The position numbers were made by a program, and so were the translations under genes. From contig JAVJRG010000012.1 in assembly GCA_040218535.1 (NCBI GenBank), positions 992,001 to 1,056,000 of the forward strand: a stretch of 64,000 nucleotides of DNA, in the 5' to 3' direction. Shown piece after piece: positions 54,669-63,416 of this stretch (position 1 is the first letter of the stretch; each line of letters starts with the position of its first letter). This stretch comes from Lacipirellulaceae bacterium (GTDB lineage Bacteria; Planctomycetota; Planctomycetia; Pirellulales; Lacipirellulaceae). The notes below the pieces were generated by a model, which was not told the DNA's origin, made no database searches, and saw only the letters and a list, made by a program, of their open reading frames with translations.

Positions 54669-55879
54669 GTATCGAATTCTCCACGATTGAAGAAGCTGTC
54701 GAGGCGATTGGCCAAGGTCGCGTGATCATCGTCGCTGATGCGGAGGACCGCGAAAACGAGGGGGATTTCATCTGCGCGGCCGAAAAAGTGACTCCTGAGA
54801 GTGTCAACTTCATGATCACGCACGGGCGGGGGCAGCTTTGCATGCCGATTCTGCCTGACGTGAGCGAGCGGCTCCAGTTGGCTCCGATGGTCGAAGCAAA
54901 TACGGCTCCGCTTGGCACCAATTATACCGTGCCGGTGGATCATCGGACCTCTCGGACGGGCATTACCGCGGGGGAACGAGCAAAAACGATCCAAGCGATC
55001 TGCGACCCGGCGAGCATCCCGAGCGATTTCCACCGACCAGGACACTTGTTCCCCCTCGTTGCAAAAGAAGGTGGCGTTTTGCGGAGGGCTGGTCATACCG
55101 AAGCGGCGGTTGATCTGGCACGCATGGCGGGGCTGATGCCCGCGGGGGCTCTCTGTGAAATTCTCGATGAGCAAGGTGACCGTGCGAGCCGACCGCGATT
55201 GTTGGAACTTTCCCGCGAATTCGATTTGCCGATTATCTCGATCGAGCAACTCATTGCGTATCGCCGCGTCCGAGAAAAGTTGGTCTACCGCCAGGCGGAG
55301 GCGAAGCTGCCAACCAAGTATGGCAAGGGAACGATCATCGCCTACGGCGTGAAGTACGAGACCCAAGAGCCAGTCGTTTATGTAATTGGCGACCCTACCA
55401 GCGTGGCGGCTCCACTGGTGCGATTGCATAGTTCGTGTTTCACCGGAGATCTCTTGGAATCGCTCCGCTGTGATTGTGGCGATCAACTGCACATGGCGCT
55501 TGACATGATCGGTCGTGAGGGTTGCGGTGTTCTGGTTTATCTTCCCCAGGAAGGTCGCGGGATCGGCCTTGTCGAGAAGATCAAGGCTTACGCGCTTCAA
55601 GATGAGGGACTCGACACCGTTGAAGCAAACCATGCCCTGGGCTTCAAGGCGGACCCAAGAGACTATGGCGTGGGCATCCAGCTTCTGAAAGATTTGGGCC
55701 TCTCAAAAGTTCGCTTGCTGACGAACAACCCAAAGAAAACCGACGCATTCATCTACGGAGGCTTTAACCTCCAAGTGGTTGATCAAGTGCCGATCGTTCC
55801 GCCGATCAACGAACACAATGCTGCTTACATGGCCACGAAGCGAGACAAAATGGGGCACGAATTGCCCGACGAGTCGTAG
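54665..55879 (+). CDS. ribBA: RibBA: DHBP synthase and GTP cyclohydrolase II
   Basis: A 404-residue bifunctional enzyme of riboflavin synthesis. The N-terminal half makes 3,4-dihydroxy-2-butanone 4-phosphate from ribulose 5-phosphate (VADAEDRENEGDFICAAE, HRTSRTGITAGERA, KEGGVLRRAGHTEAAVDL). The C-terminal half is GTP cyclohydrolase II with zinc cysteines in HSSCFTGDLLESLRCDCGDQ, then YLPQEGRGIGLVEKIKAYAL and VRLLTNNPKKTDA. The start is the TTG at 54665, the only start codon in frame near the conserved N-terminus, and it overlaps a short leader frame. I saw no FMN riboswitch upstream. Cytosolic. Confidence 0.95.
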   Translation: MSIEFSTIEEAVEAIGQGRVIIVADAEDRENEGDFICAAEKVTPESVNFMITHGRGQLCMPILPDVSERLQLAPMVEANTAPLGTNYTVPVDHRTSRTGITAGERAKTIQAICDPASIPSDFHRPGHLFPLVAKEGGVLRRAGHTEAAVDLARMAGLMPAGALCEILDEQGDRASRPRLLELSREFDLPIISIEQLIAYRRVREKLVYRQAEAKLPTKYGKGTIIAYGVKYETQEPVVYVIGDPTSVAAPLVRLHSSCFTGDLLESLRCDCGDQLHMALDMIGREGCGVLVYLPQEGRGIGLVEKIKAYALQDEGLDTVEANHALGFKADPRDYGVGIQLLKDLGLSKVRLLTNNPKKTDAFIYGGFNLQVVDQVPIVPPINEHNAAYMATKRDKMGHELPDES

Positions 55880-55911
55880 AGCTATCAACGATACGCCATG
55901 AATGCCGAATC

Positions 55912-56352
55912 ATGTTGAACTTTCGAACCAGCCTTTATGCTCGCCCCGAATCACTGATCGCGGGAGAGTTCACCAGCCTTCGTGGCTTTCAACTAAAGAC
56001 TCTTTGCGGCCCCGGCCCTCAAACGATTTTCGACGCTTACTTGCCGGTGACGTTTGAGGAAGCTTTGAAGAAGCTCCAGGAGCTCCCCCGCATGGATGCT
56101 GAGCCCGATGGTTTTTTTGTTTACTCAGGCGATTCTGAGGGAAAACGCTGGCAGATCGATGGGCACCTTTACGATTTCAACAACCAACTCCATCGAGTTG
56201 AGTTGAGCGGAAGTTGTCCCAAGAGCGTATTCAACCAACTGCTTGCCATCTTCGCCGCTGACGAGACCCCCGCCGCTTTTGAGTTGATCCGGGAGGGCGT
56301 GGTTCTTGATAAAGAGAATTTCGATCGTTGGGCCGGGGCTACAGAGGCTTAG
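55912..56352 (+). CDS. Small hypothetical protein
   Basis: 146 residues, no signal or membrane segment. It has an alternating beta and helical pattern ([72 protein letters not shown]). I do not recognise a family. It lies 32 bases downstream of ribBA on the same strand and may be in its transcript. The stop overlaps the end of the convergent dehydrogenase gene by four bases. Confidence 0.65.
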   Translation: MLNFRTSLYARPESLIAGEFTSLRGFQLKTLCGPGPQTIFDAYLPVTFEEALKKLQELPRMDAEPDGFFVYSGDSEGKRWQIDGHLYDFNNQLHRVELSGSCPKSVFNQLLAIFAADETPAAFELIREGVVLDKENFDRWAGATEA

Positions 56353-57269
56353 TCTCGAGTCTTCCAATCAATTCCAGAAACATCGGCAAGGGCATGGATC
56401 AGCGCTTGCGTCCCATTCTTGCCGTGGCCCGCAGCGGAGGCTTTTTCGTAGAGCTGGTGAGCCAGCTCGACCCCGGGCAGCTTCAGTTCGAGTCCCTTCG
56501 CCTCGGAGAGGACGATCCCCAGGTCCTTGATAAAGTGCTCGATGAAAAAGCCGGGGGCGTCATCACCGTCGATGATTCTGGGGGCGAGATTGGAAAACGC
56601 CCAACTCCCAGCCGCTCCTGAGGAGACGGACTCGTAGGCGGTATTCAGGTCGAGCCCCGCCTTGTAGGCATAAAGTAACGCTTCGCAAATACCAATCATC
56701 CCCGCGGCAACGAGTGTTTGGTTGACCATCTTCGTGTGTTGCCCGGCACCAGCTTCCCCTTGCCAGACCCATTTGGAACCCATCGCATCCCAGCAAGGCT
56801 GGAGTGCTTCGACGGTCTCCTTATCGCCTCCAATCATGATCGAGAGTGCACCGTTGCGTGCGCCCACATCGCCCCCCGAAACTGGCGCATCGATGGCGAT
56901 GACGTTTTGCTTTGAGGCCTTCTCGGCGATTTCTTCAGCTAGCGACGGCAGGCTGGTAGTCATGTCGACGAGGACATTGCGATCTGAACAGCCCGCGAGT
57001 GCGCCCTGCTCGCCGAGTATCACTTCGCGGACATCCGCAGGGTGACCAACGATCGAAAAGACAACGCGAGATTTTTCCGCCACTTCACGCGGTGTGTCTG
57101 CCCACTGCGCTCCAGCAGACAGCAGTGGCTCCGCCTTCTCACGAGTACGCGTCGTGAGCGTCATCGAATAGCCTGCGTCCATCAAATGACGGCACATGCT
57201 TGCCCCCATGACGCCTGTGCCGATCCATCCCAGTGGTGTCGTGCTTGGTGGAAAACTGATCGGGGACAT
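56349..57269 (-). CDS. 3-hydroxyisobutyrate dehydrogenase-type oxidoreductase
   Basis: A 306-residue NAD(P)-dependent beta-hydroxyacid dehydrogenase. The dinucleotide fold begins [20 protein letters not shown], the [19 protein letters not shown] string is the substrate loop, and [13 protein letters not shown] holds the catalytic Lys. Members oxidise 3-hydroxyisobutyrate, tartronate semialdehyde or similar acids. The true substrate is unknown. If glyoxylate from purine breakdown feeds tartronate semialdehyde this enzyme could be the reductase, but that link is pure inference; the gene is 26 kb from the purine island. Confidence 0.88.
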   Translation of the reverse strand: MSPISFPPSTTPLGWIGTGVMGASMCRHLMDAGYSMTLTTRTREKAEPLLSAGAQWADTPREVAEKSRVVFSIVGHPADVREVILGEQGALAGCSDRNVLVDMTTSLPSLAEEIAEKASKQNVIAIDAPVSGGDVGARNGALSIMIGGDKETVEALQPCWDAMGSKWVWQGEAGAGQHTKMVNQTLVAAGMIGICEALLYAYKAGLDLNTAYESVSSGAAGSWAFSNLAPRIIDGDDAPGFFIEHFIKDLGIVLSEAKGLELKLPGVELAHQLYEKASAAGHGKNGTQALIHALADVSGIDWKTRD

Positions 57270-57776
57270 GATCGGATAAGCCTCGAACTTGAACCTAAGG
57301 GACGCATTCTATTCGGAATTCTGAACACCCGAATCCAAGAGACCAGTATTGCTACAGATGCGTAGCTGAGAAGAGCCACGGGTATCCCCAAAGCAACTCA
57401 CCGCAAGATCTGCCGGTCTAAGAATTGCCCTGCCTCAAGAGATGAATTCCGCTCGAACTTGTGCTTCTAGCGGAGTTCCTGCCCCAGTGTTCTATTGAGG
57501 CAGGGCGAATTCCTTAGGGTGTACGGTAAGACTTTTCCGTGAGACTTGCTCGTGTGAGTGCTTACTGGAAGGGTTGTGCTTGTACGGAAAAATCCTACAA
57601 GCCGTTCCGCGAGTAGGTCTTATCGGCTGTTAGAAGGCAGCTTCATGAGCAGATAAACACCCAAGGTATACGGCAACCCACCGTGCCGAAACAGGCAGTG
57701 CTGGCCTGCGGTTTCCTGTCGGCTTGGGCGTTGGCATGAAGTGCCAAGACGAATCGAGATGAGGCGAATGGCAGCC
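57270..57776. other. Intergenic region with a structured element
   Basis: About 500 bases between the hydroxyacid dehydrogenase and the FixJ-type regulator genes, both on the minus strand. It contains a long inverted repeat at 57418-57517 (listed separately) and a CTTGTA/TACAAG hairpin near 57570-57595. No convincing gene. Confidence 0.45.
57418..57517. repeat. Long inverted repeat with an inner hairpin
   Basis: The 5' arm CTAAGAATTGCCCTGCCTCAA (57418-57438) pairs with TTGAGGCAGGGCGAATTCCTTAG (57495-57517) through a perfect 12-bp core plus flanking pairs with two one-base bulges. Within the loop GAATTCCGCT pairs with AGCGGAGTTC as a second hairpin. It could be a structured RNA, a terminator for the regulator gene, or a mobile palindrome. 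Confidence 0.6.
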
Positions 57777-58472
57777 CTAGGTTTCCTTGAAGAACTGGGG
57801 TAGCGAGTTCGGTTGCGAAACCGAATTCGATCCTTTCGCTGCGCTCTCGCTTCCATCAAAACGAAGCACTAGCGTTACGAGTTCTGCCACCGAATTCACC
57901 TCGAGTTTTGTGAAAATGCTTCGTCGACGGTTTTCGATGGTTCGTAGGCTGACCTCTAACTCGCTTGCCATCGCCTTGTTCGCCTTCCCTTCGAGAACCC
58001 TTTCAAGGACGAGCCTTTCCTTCTGCGTGAGACTAGCCAAGCGATGGGCAACTTCTGCATGGCGAGCTACCTCTTCGCGTTGGCGCTTGTCTTCAGCAAG
58101 AGCAAAGCGTATCGCCTGCCACATTTCGTCATCACTATAGGGTTTGTCGAGGACCGTAATGGCACCGGACTTCACAGCCTGCACGGTCATCGCCGTGCGT
58201 GCGAAGGCAGTCACGATAATGATGGGAATGTTGTAGCCCTTTTCAAGCAACTGCGCTTGGAGCTCAAGGCCGGTGTATCCAACCAATCGATGATCTGTGA
58301 CGATACACCCTGGCTGGTCATCGTAGAAACTTAGAAACGACTCCGCGGAGTCAAAGCTCCGGGTCGGCACATTCATTGACTGGACTAATCGAGTCACAGC
58401 CTCGACACCGACAGGGTCGTCATCCACGATGTGGATCGTGGGAGGTGGGCTGGCTACGGTATTGCTGGCCAA
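57777..58472 (-). CDS. FixJ/NarL-type response regulator
   Basis: 231 residues. The receiver domain has IHIVDDDPVGVEAVTRLV, phosphoacceptor Asp60 in GCIVTDHRLVGYTGLE, IIIVTAFARTAM and the VLDKPYSDDEM Lys loop. The LuxR-type helix-turn-helix is about residues 147-200 (LTQKERLVLERVLEGKANKA, SLRTIENRRRSIFTKLEVNS). The output is transcriptional. The partner kinase is not adjacent. Its upstream region (58473-58520) holds a GAAGTC/GACTTC hairpin that could be an autoregulatory site. A serine-rich tail follows the DNA-binding domain. Confidence 0.9.
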   Translation of the reverse strand: MASNTVASPPPTIHIVDDDPVGVEAVTRLVQSMNVPTRSFDSAESFLSFYDDQPGCIVTDHRLVGYTGLELQAQLLEKGYNIPIIIVTAFARTAMTVQAVKSGAITVLDKPYSDDEMWQAIRFALAEDKRQREEVARHAEVAHRLASLTQKERLVLERVLEGKANKAMASELEVSLRTIENRRRSIFTKLEVNSVAELVTLVLRFDGSESAAKGSNSVSQPNSLPQFFKET

Positions 58473-58901
58473 AATAAACTCCTCAGCTATCTGAGAAGTC
58501 GCTATGAGCTGACTTCTTTCTTTAGTGACGCCCCAAAGTTTTTCGAGAGCGTGGTCCTGTATCTCACAGTCGCTTATGAGTTGAGTGATTCGAGGAAGCC
58601 CAAATCCTGAAACAACTTAGCTCACTAGCTAACGTCACTTCTCTGTTACATTAGCGTAATCAATCAGCCGTGAAAATCAAAACGATTACGTCTTATCTGC
58701 ATCGAGATACTGAGAAACAATCAAGCGAAGGTCTGTTGATGGTGATAACTTCGACGTGAATTGAAGGTCTAAGTTCATGGACGTTGTGTTAGCTGCTGGA
58801 GAAGGTGTCACAAAAGCCCAGCAAGGAATAGCCTAACGGTTAGCCGTCATCTAGCGCTCCTTTTAACACACTTCAGCTCTTGATTCCAAGGAAATCCCGT
58901 C
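58473..58901. other. Intergenic region, divergent promoters
   Basis: About 430 bases, AT-richer than the genes. A hairpin AGAAGTC/GACTTCT (58494-58517, 10-base loop, followed by TTCTTTA) lies in the upstream region of the FixJ-type gene. Many TTGA and AATCA tracts fit promoters or regulator binding. No gene of normal length. Confidence 0.4.
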
Positions 58902-59009
58902 ATGTATAAACATGCAAGCGATTTCAGCCCGATTTGGCGTGACGAATATGATTGTGAACAATACTTCCGCACCTGGTCGAACCCGTGCGATTGGTCATCC
59001 GAGATTTAA
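58902..59009 (+). CDS. Possible small ORF
   Basis: A 35-codon frame (MYKHASDFSPIWRDEYDCEQ...) with AAGGAA about 10 bases before its ATG. It is acidic and aromatic with two Cys. It precedes the small basic protein at 59043 by 33 bases in the same direction, so they may be co-transcribed. There is no family resemblance, and such a length can arise by chance. Confidence 0.35.
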   Translation: MYKHASDFSPIWRDEYDCEQYFRTWSNPCDWSSEI

Positions 59010-59042
59010 CGCACTTTGAAACGAGAGAAGGAAAACAGCAGC

Positions 59043-59279
59043 ATGCAATGGATGAGAGAACTTAGCCAGGTTACCCAGTCCGTAATTGCTCAGGCAAACC
59101 GTAGCGCACAGTTGTTGGCTGAGGATCTGCCCTTGTTGGCAGACCTTTCGCAAATGAATCGCAGGACGCGCAGAGCGCTGCGAAGCGGCCGCATTACGCG
59201 GGCCACTTACCTTTTGATGAAGCACCAGCGACGTCGTTACATGCGACGTCAAGAGATTCGAGCGCTTGTGGGAGAGTAG
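59043..59279 (+). CDS. Small basic protein of unknown function
   Basis: 78 residues from ATG 59043, with GAAGGA 13 bases upstream. The N-terminal 40 residues are neutral and helical (ELSQVTQSVIAQANRSAQLL), the rest is strongly basic (MNRRTRRALRSGRITRATYL, KHQRRRYMRRQEIRALVGE). It could bind nucleic acid. I do not recognise a family. An upstream TTG in frame (59016) would add nine residues. Confidence 0.5.
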   Translation: MQWMRELSQVTQSVIAQANRSAQLLAEDLPLLADLSQMNRRTRRALRSGRITRATYLLMKHQRRRYMRRQEIRALVGE

Positions 59280-59315
59280 CCTACAGCCAACCAGCGAGAG
59301 TCCGCCGCGGGTATT

Positions 59316-59591
59316 TTATTCCTGCTCAGGCACGTCGAAGACATACCGATCAATCACTGCGAGTACACCTAGCGCGATCGCGGACAAGATAAACCCGATG
59401 GCCGCTTTGGCTGCTGTGATCAGTAAGCCTTGTTGGAAAGCTAACTGCTGTGTGAACGTAACCCCTTCTTCAGGAACTAGGCCTACTGCCCACATCACGA
59501 CATTCCAAACTGCCCCGCCAAAGAAAACAAAGCCTAGAATGAAAGCACACCAAGCCGCCAACTCGATCGTTCGCTCGAATAGCCATTCCAT
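59316..59591 (-). CDS. Small membrane protein of unknown function
   Basis: 91 residues with two clear membrane segments (LAAWCAFILGFVFFGGAVW and GLLITAAKAAIGFILSAIAL, with VLAVID next) and a short acidic periplasmic or cytosolic tail (YVFDVPEQE). No family recognised. It lies on the minus strand 109 bases after the sulfite reductase gene, perhaps on the same transcript. Confidence 0.6.
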   Translation of the reverse strand: MEWLFERTIELAAWCAFILGFVFFGGAVWNVVMWAVGLVPEEGVTFTQQLAFQQGLLITAAKAAIGFILSAIALGVLAVIDRYVFDVPEQE

Positions 59592-59700
59592 CTCGTGTGC
59601 CCTATGTTAGAAGAGAATATTGCGATTGCATGATGCTATGCCGCGATAGCATAAACTTCTAGCAGCCATTATACCAGATACGCATTCCAAGACACGACGG

Positions 59701-61467
59701 CTAAGCGGGCGAGCCCTCCGAGTCGTCGCACTTGGCAAGCAGGCCCTCTTTGCCAATGCGGTGGCAGAAATCTCCGAACGACTCTTCACCTTGACGCTCG
59801 TCACGGAAAAAACGGAACACCTTGGCTAGTTCGGCGACAACTTCCTCGTCGGGAACCAGGTCCTTGTAGATGAAGTTCAGGCGATCACCTTCAATGCGGC
59901 CACCGAGAAATACCGTGTACTTGCCAGCCGTCTTACCAACGAGGCCAATGTCGGAGTTGTAAGGCCGGGCACAACCGTTCGGGCAGCCGGTCATCCGAGT
60001 GGTAAACTCTTCTTCGGCGAGGCCAAGCTTGGAAAGCTCTTCCTCAAGCTCATCCATCATGCTGGGAAGTCGCCGCTCGCTCTCAGTAATGGCTAAACCA
60101 CAGGTAGGAAGCGCGGGGCAAGCCATCGACCAACGTCGGACGGCACTTGTTTCCTCAGTAAGTGGCACGCCGTTGCGTCGCAGAATCTCTGTGAGGGTCG
60201 CATGGGCCGATTCTTCAAGATCACAAAAGATGATTCCCTGATGCGGCGTGAGTCGAAGTGGCGGATTGAGTGCCTTGGCGATCTCACGGAGTGCAGTTTT
60301 CAGCTTGTAGGGGCCTTCATCCTTGATGCGGCCGTTCTCGACGTTTAGTCCGTAAAAGAACCTGCCATCTCCCTGAGCATGCCAGCCCATCCCGTCGTTG
60401 TGGGCATTGATGTGAATCGCCCGCGGCGGTTGGAGTTCTTGGCCGTAGTATTCTTCGACTTTTTCCTTGAAGCGGTCGAGCCCCCAATTGCGGATGAGGT
60501 ACTTCATCCGGGCGACTTTGCGGTCGCTCCGATTGCCAAAGTCACGCTGAACTTTGATGATTGCCGTGGCAACGTCGATTGCTTGTGTTGGTGAGACGAA
60601 GCACATGGGCATCGCAATCGCAGGGAAGGTCTTCGCGGCGCTTGGCGTGGTGCCAAAGCCGCCCCCTACGAGTACGTTGTACCCAACGACATTCCAGTCC
60701 TCAGCAATGGCCATCAGACCCAGGTCTTGTGAGTAAATGTCAGCCGCATTGTCTCCAGGAAGCCCAATGCCGGTCTTGAACTTCCGTGGCAGATAGGTCG
60801 GCCCGTACAGCGGTTCGATCACTTCGTTGGGGTCGAGGCCACCACCAGCTAACGTCTTTTCGCCAGTGTCTTCGTCTTTCAGCCACAACTCGTGGTAAGC
60901 AGGAGTGCGTGGTTGTAAGTGCTTGGCTAGCCGATCTGCGAGGTCCTGCATCTGATCGTAAACAGGGTCGCCCTTGTAGGGTGCAGGAGAACACATCACG
61001 TTGCGTTCGACATCGCCGCAGGCGGCAAGTGTTGTGAGCTGGCTTTGGTTGATCTTCGCAATAACGGTCTTGAGATCGCCCTTGAGGACGCCGTGAAGCT
61101 GTAGCCCCTGCCGGGTTGTGATTCGCAGCGTCTGGTTGCCGACCTCGTCACAGAGGTCAAGTTGAGCCACCAACTGATCGCTTGTGAGCTTTCCCCCGGG
61201 AATGGCCGAACGAACCATAAAACTGAACTTCTTGCCATCCTTACCCCGCTCATCACGATTGTCCTGCTGGTAGGTCCCGTGGTGTTTGAGGAGCTGGATG
61301 CTCGCCTTGCCGAATTTGTCGGTCCCGTCGACAAGTTCCTCGGGGATGGGACCCAGAAGGTAATTGCTCTCCGTCTTGAAGCCCTCAACGGCACTCGGTT
61401 TGGCCTCTTTGTCCTTCGATTTGGAGGCTGAGGACTTGGCTTGCAAGGATTTGAGGACGTCAGACAT
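59701..61467 (-). CDS. Sulfite reductase hemoprotein
   Basis: A 588-residue siroheme/[4Fe-4S] enzyme that reduces sulfite to sulfide. Start ATG 61467 (MSDVLKSLQ); 21 further codons open upstream are unlikely to be used. The C-terminal cysteines CPALPTCGLAITESERRLP and TGCPNGCARPYNSDIGLVG bind the cluster and siroheme. The first repeat is marked by TLRITTRQGLQLHGVLKG and GDVERNVMCSPAPYKGDP. Length and order fit the assimilatory ferredoxin or NADPH (CysI-like) type. No flavoprotein partner or cys operon genes are in the window, so ferredoxin is the likely donor. Cytosolic. Confidence 0.92.
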   Translation of the reverse strand: MSDVLKSLQAKSSASKSKDKEAKPSAVEGFKTESNYLLGPIPEELVDGTDKFGKASIQLLKHHGTYQQDNRDERGKDGKKFSFMVRSAIPGGKLTSDQLVAQLDLCDEVGNQTLRITTRQGLQLHGVLKGDLKTVIAKINQSQLTTLAACGDVERNVMCSPAPYKGDPVYDQMQDLADRLAKHLQPRTPAYHELWLKDEDTGEKTLAGGGLDPNEVIEPLYGPTYLPRKFKTGIGLPGDNAADIYSQDLGLMAIAEDWNVVGYNVLVGGGFGTTPSAAKTFPAIAMPMCFVSPTQAIDVATAIIKVQRDFGNRSDRKVARMKYLIRNWGLDRFKEKVEEYYGQELQPPRAIHINAHNDGMGWHAQGDGRFFYGLNVENGRIKDEGPYKLKTALREIAKALNPPLRLTPHQGIIFCDLEESAHATLTEILRRNGVPLTEETSAVRRWSMACPALPTCGLAITESERRLPSMMDELEEELSKLGLAEEEFTTRMTGCPNGCARPYNSDIGLVGKTAGKYTVFLGGRIEGDRLNFIYKDLVPDEEVVAELAKVFRFFRDERQGEESFGDFCHRIGKEGLLAKCDDSEGSPA

Positions 61468-61575
61468 AGTGCTTCTCAAACGGGCAGGAGGGATCTTGGC
61501 CCTCTTTGCCCAAAAGGGATATTTTGACAACGAACCCTAATCATAGCTCGCAGAGGCTTGAGCGACCATATCGAA

Positions 61576-61661
61576 GCCTCACCCACCCTCCGAGCCGCGA
61601 GGCGTAAGCCCGCAGGTGAATCGGTGTGAGGCTCAACCCGCGGGCTGACGCCTCGCGGCTC
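61576..61661. repeat. Inverted repeat of GAGCCGCGAGGCGT type
   Basis: The arm GAGCCGCGAGGCGTAAGCCC (61592-61611, continuing GCAGGT) and the arm 61636-61661 are complementary at 24 of 26 positions. An outer GCCTCAC (61576-61582) pairs with GTGAGGC (61626-61632) as an alternative fold. The CCGCGAGGCGT(C)AGCCCGCGGG string is, to my knowledge, a repeat dispersed in planctomycete genomes. It lies between the sulfite reductase and pgpA promoters. Confidence 0.7.
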
Positions 61662-61694
61662 AGGCCCTCGTGTCAGGACGCGTCTCGCGGTACT

Positions 61695-62213
61695 ATGCCA
61701 ACCATGACACACGGTGGCACGAAAAAGTTCCAGGATCGCCTCGCATTATGGCTTGCCACGGGTTTAGGCGTGGGGCTCGCTTCGCCGGCTCCGGGTACCT
61801 TTGGCAGCCTATGGGGTTTGCCCTTGGCTCTCGCTCTAGGCTCGTTCCAGCAGCCGATGTCACAACTCGTATTTGCACTGGGGCTAGTCCTCTTGGCAAT
61901 TGTTATCGCCGATCGAGCGGCATCAGTTTTGGGTGGGACGAAAGATCCCCAAGCAATTGTGATCGACGAATTCGCGGCTCTGCCGATCGCCTTTTTGGGG
62001 GTTGGACCCTTGGGCTGGAATAAGTTGCTTCTGGGCTGGCTCTTGTTTCGCGTTTTCGACATTGCCAAGCCCCCGCCTTGTCAGAGGGCTGAGCAACTGT
62101 CTGGCGGGATCGGTATTGTTGCAGATGACGTTGTCGCTGCCGTGTACGCCTGCCTAAGTTTGCACGCCATAATTTGGCTCGATTCGACGCTTTCACTTGA
62201 GTACCTACAGTAA
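61695..62213 (+). CDS. pgpA: Phosphatidylglycerophosphatase A
   Basis: 172 residues from ATG 61695 (MPTMTHGG, or ATG 61704). It dephosphorylates phosphatidylglycerol phosphate to make phosphatidylglycerol at the inner membrane. Typical strings are SPAPGTFGSLWGLPLALAL, the metal-binding ADRAASVLGGTKDPQAIVID and DEFAALPIAFLGV, and FRVFDIAKPPPCQRAEQL with GIGIVADDVVAAVYA. Three or four membrane segments are visible. The upstream extension to 61626 is derived from the repeat element and is probably not translated. Confidence 0.9.
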   Translation: MPTMTHGGTKKFQDRLALWLATGLGVGLASPAPGTFGSLWGLPLALALGSFQQPMSQLVFALGLVLLAIVIADRAASVLGGTKDPQAIVIDEFAALPIAFLGVGPLGWNKLLLGWLLFRVFDIAKPPPCQRAEQLSGGIGIVADDVVAAVYACLSLHAIIWLDSTLSLEYLQ

Positions 62214-62216
62214 AGG

Positions 62217-62355
62217 CTTCGCGCAGAGACACGGAGCCGCAGAGGCACGTAAGGCTAGGCGATAACATGTTGCAAACGTAGTTCTTGGCCGCTATCTCAA
62301 CAATCTAGAACCCTAAAACTGTTCCCCTCCGCGTCTTTGCGACTCTGCGCGAGAC
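62217..62355. repeat. Inverted CGCAGAGACGCGG-type repeat
   Basis: The stretch TTCGCGCAGAGACACGGAGC (62218-62237, continuing CGCAGAGGC) and, about 90 bases later, CCTCCGCGTCTTTGCGACTC (62327-62346, continuing TGCGCGAG) are similar in opposite directions. The unit resembles the CGCAGAGACGCAGAG family of dispersed repeats. Between pgpA and folD. Confidence 0.5.
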
Positions 62356-62376
62356 TACAAATATCGCCTAAAAGCC

Positions 62377-63240
62377 ATGCCCGCCAAACTCCTCGACGGT
62401 AAAGCCCTTGCCAAGACCATTCGCGAAGAACTCGCCGTGGAAGTGGTCGAGTTCATTCAACAGACGGAAGTCGTCCCCTCTCTGGCCGCTGTGCTCGTTG
62501 GCGACGATCCGGCGAGTGAAGTCTATGTGCGAATGAAACGTAAAGATTGCGAACAGGTGGGCATCCATAGCGTGATGCATCGGCTGCCGGAAGCAACCAG
62601 CGAGACGGAGTTATTGACGCTCGTCGACGAGTTGAATGCCGATTCGTCAATCCACGGCATCCTCGTTCAGCTTCCCTTGCCGAAGCAGATCAACGAGCAG
62701 GCGATTCTCGATGCGATCTCACCCGATAAGGATGTCGACGCGTTTCACCCCTCGAACGTCGGTCTGATGGTCCAGGGCCGACCGCGTTTTCTACCGTGTA
62801 CCCCCAGCGGCGTGCAGCAGTTGCTCATTCGTGAAGGGATTGAAACCGCCGGCAAGCACGTTGTGGTGGTAGGGCGTAGTGAGATTGTTGGTAAGCCACT
62901 CTCGGTGATGATGGCCCTGCGTGGTCCCGGAGGCGATGCGACCGTGACGATTTGCCACAGTCGGACTAAAGACCTAGCGGCGGTCACAAAGGAGGCAGAC
63001 ATTCTGATCGTCGCGATTGGAAAGCCCGAATTCGTCACGGGCGACATGGTGAAACCGGGCGCGGTGGTGATCGACGTTGGTGTGAATCGCACCGAGGCAG
63101 GACTTGTCGGCGATGTCGATTTCAAGGCTGTTGGTGAAGTTGCTAGTTGCCTGACACCCGTTCCTGGCGGTGTGGGGCCCCTGACGCGGGTGATGCTCCT
63201 GGTGAACACACTCACGGCGGCTCGGCAAGCAAGCAGCTAG
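62377..63240 (+). CDS. folD: Bifunctional methylenetetrahydrofolate dehydrogenase/cyclohydrolase
   Basis: A 287-residue cytosolic enzyme interconverting methylene-, methenyl- and formyl-tetrahydrofolate. The catalytic Tyr50 and Lys54 lie in SEVYVRMKRK, and the further signatures ILVQLPLPKQIN, DVDAFHPSNVG, PCTPSGVQQLL, VVGRSEIVGKPL and PVPGGVGPLTRVML are complete. Length is normal. It lies alone between two repeat-rich intergenic regions. Confidence 0.96.
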   Translation: MPAKLLDGKALAKTIREELAVEVVEFIQQTEVVPSLAAVLVGDDPASEVYVRMKRKDCEQVGIHSVMHRLPEATSETELLTLVDELNADSSIHGILVQLPLPKQINEQAILDAISPDKDVDAFHPSNVGLMVQGRPRFLPCTPSGVQQLLIREGIETAGKHVVVVGRSEIVGKPLSVMMALRGPGGDATVTICHSRTKDLAAVTKEADILIVAIGKPEFVTGDMVKPGAVVIDVGVNRTEAGLVGDVDFKAVGEVASCLTPVPGGVGPLTRVMLLVNTLTAARQASS

Positions 63241-63416
63241 TTGCTCTCTAGGGCTTTTTCGCGGTTTGAAAAAACTTCGGCAAACAACTTGTGTTCAACT
63301 ACAAATGTAGCTATAAATTCGATTGTGGGCCAAGAGGTTTCTGCTGGTAAGCGTTTTCTGGGACCGCCCTTCCACGACTTGCCAGCTTTCCTTTCAGGTC
63401 AGGAGAAGTGCTCGCC

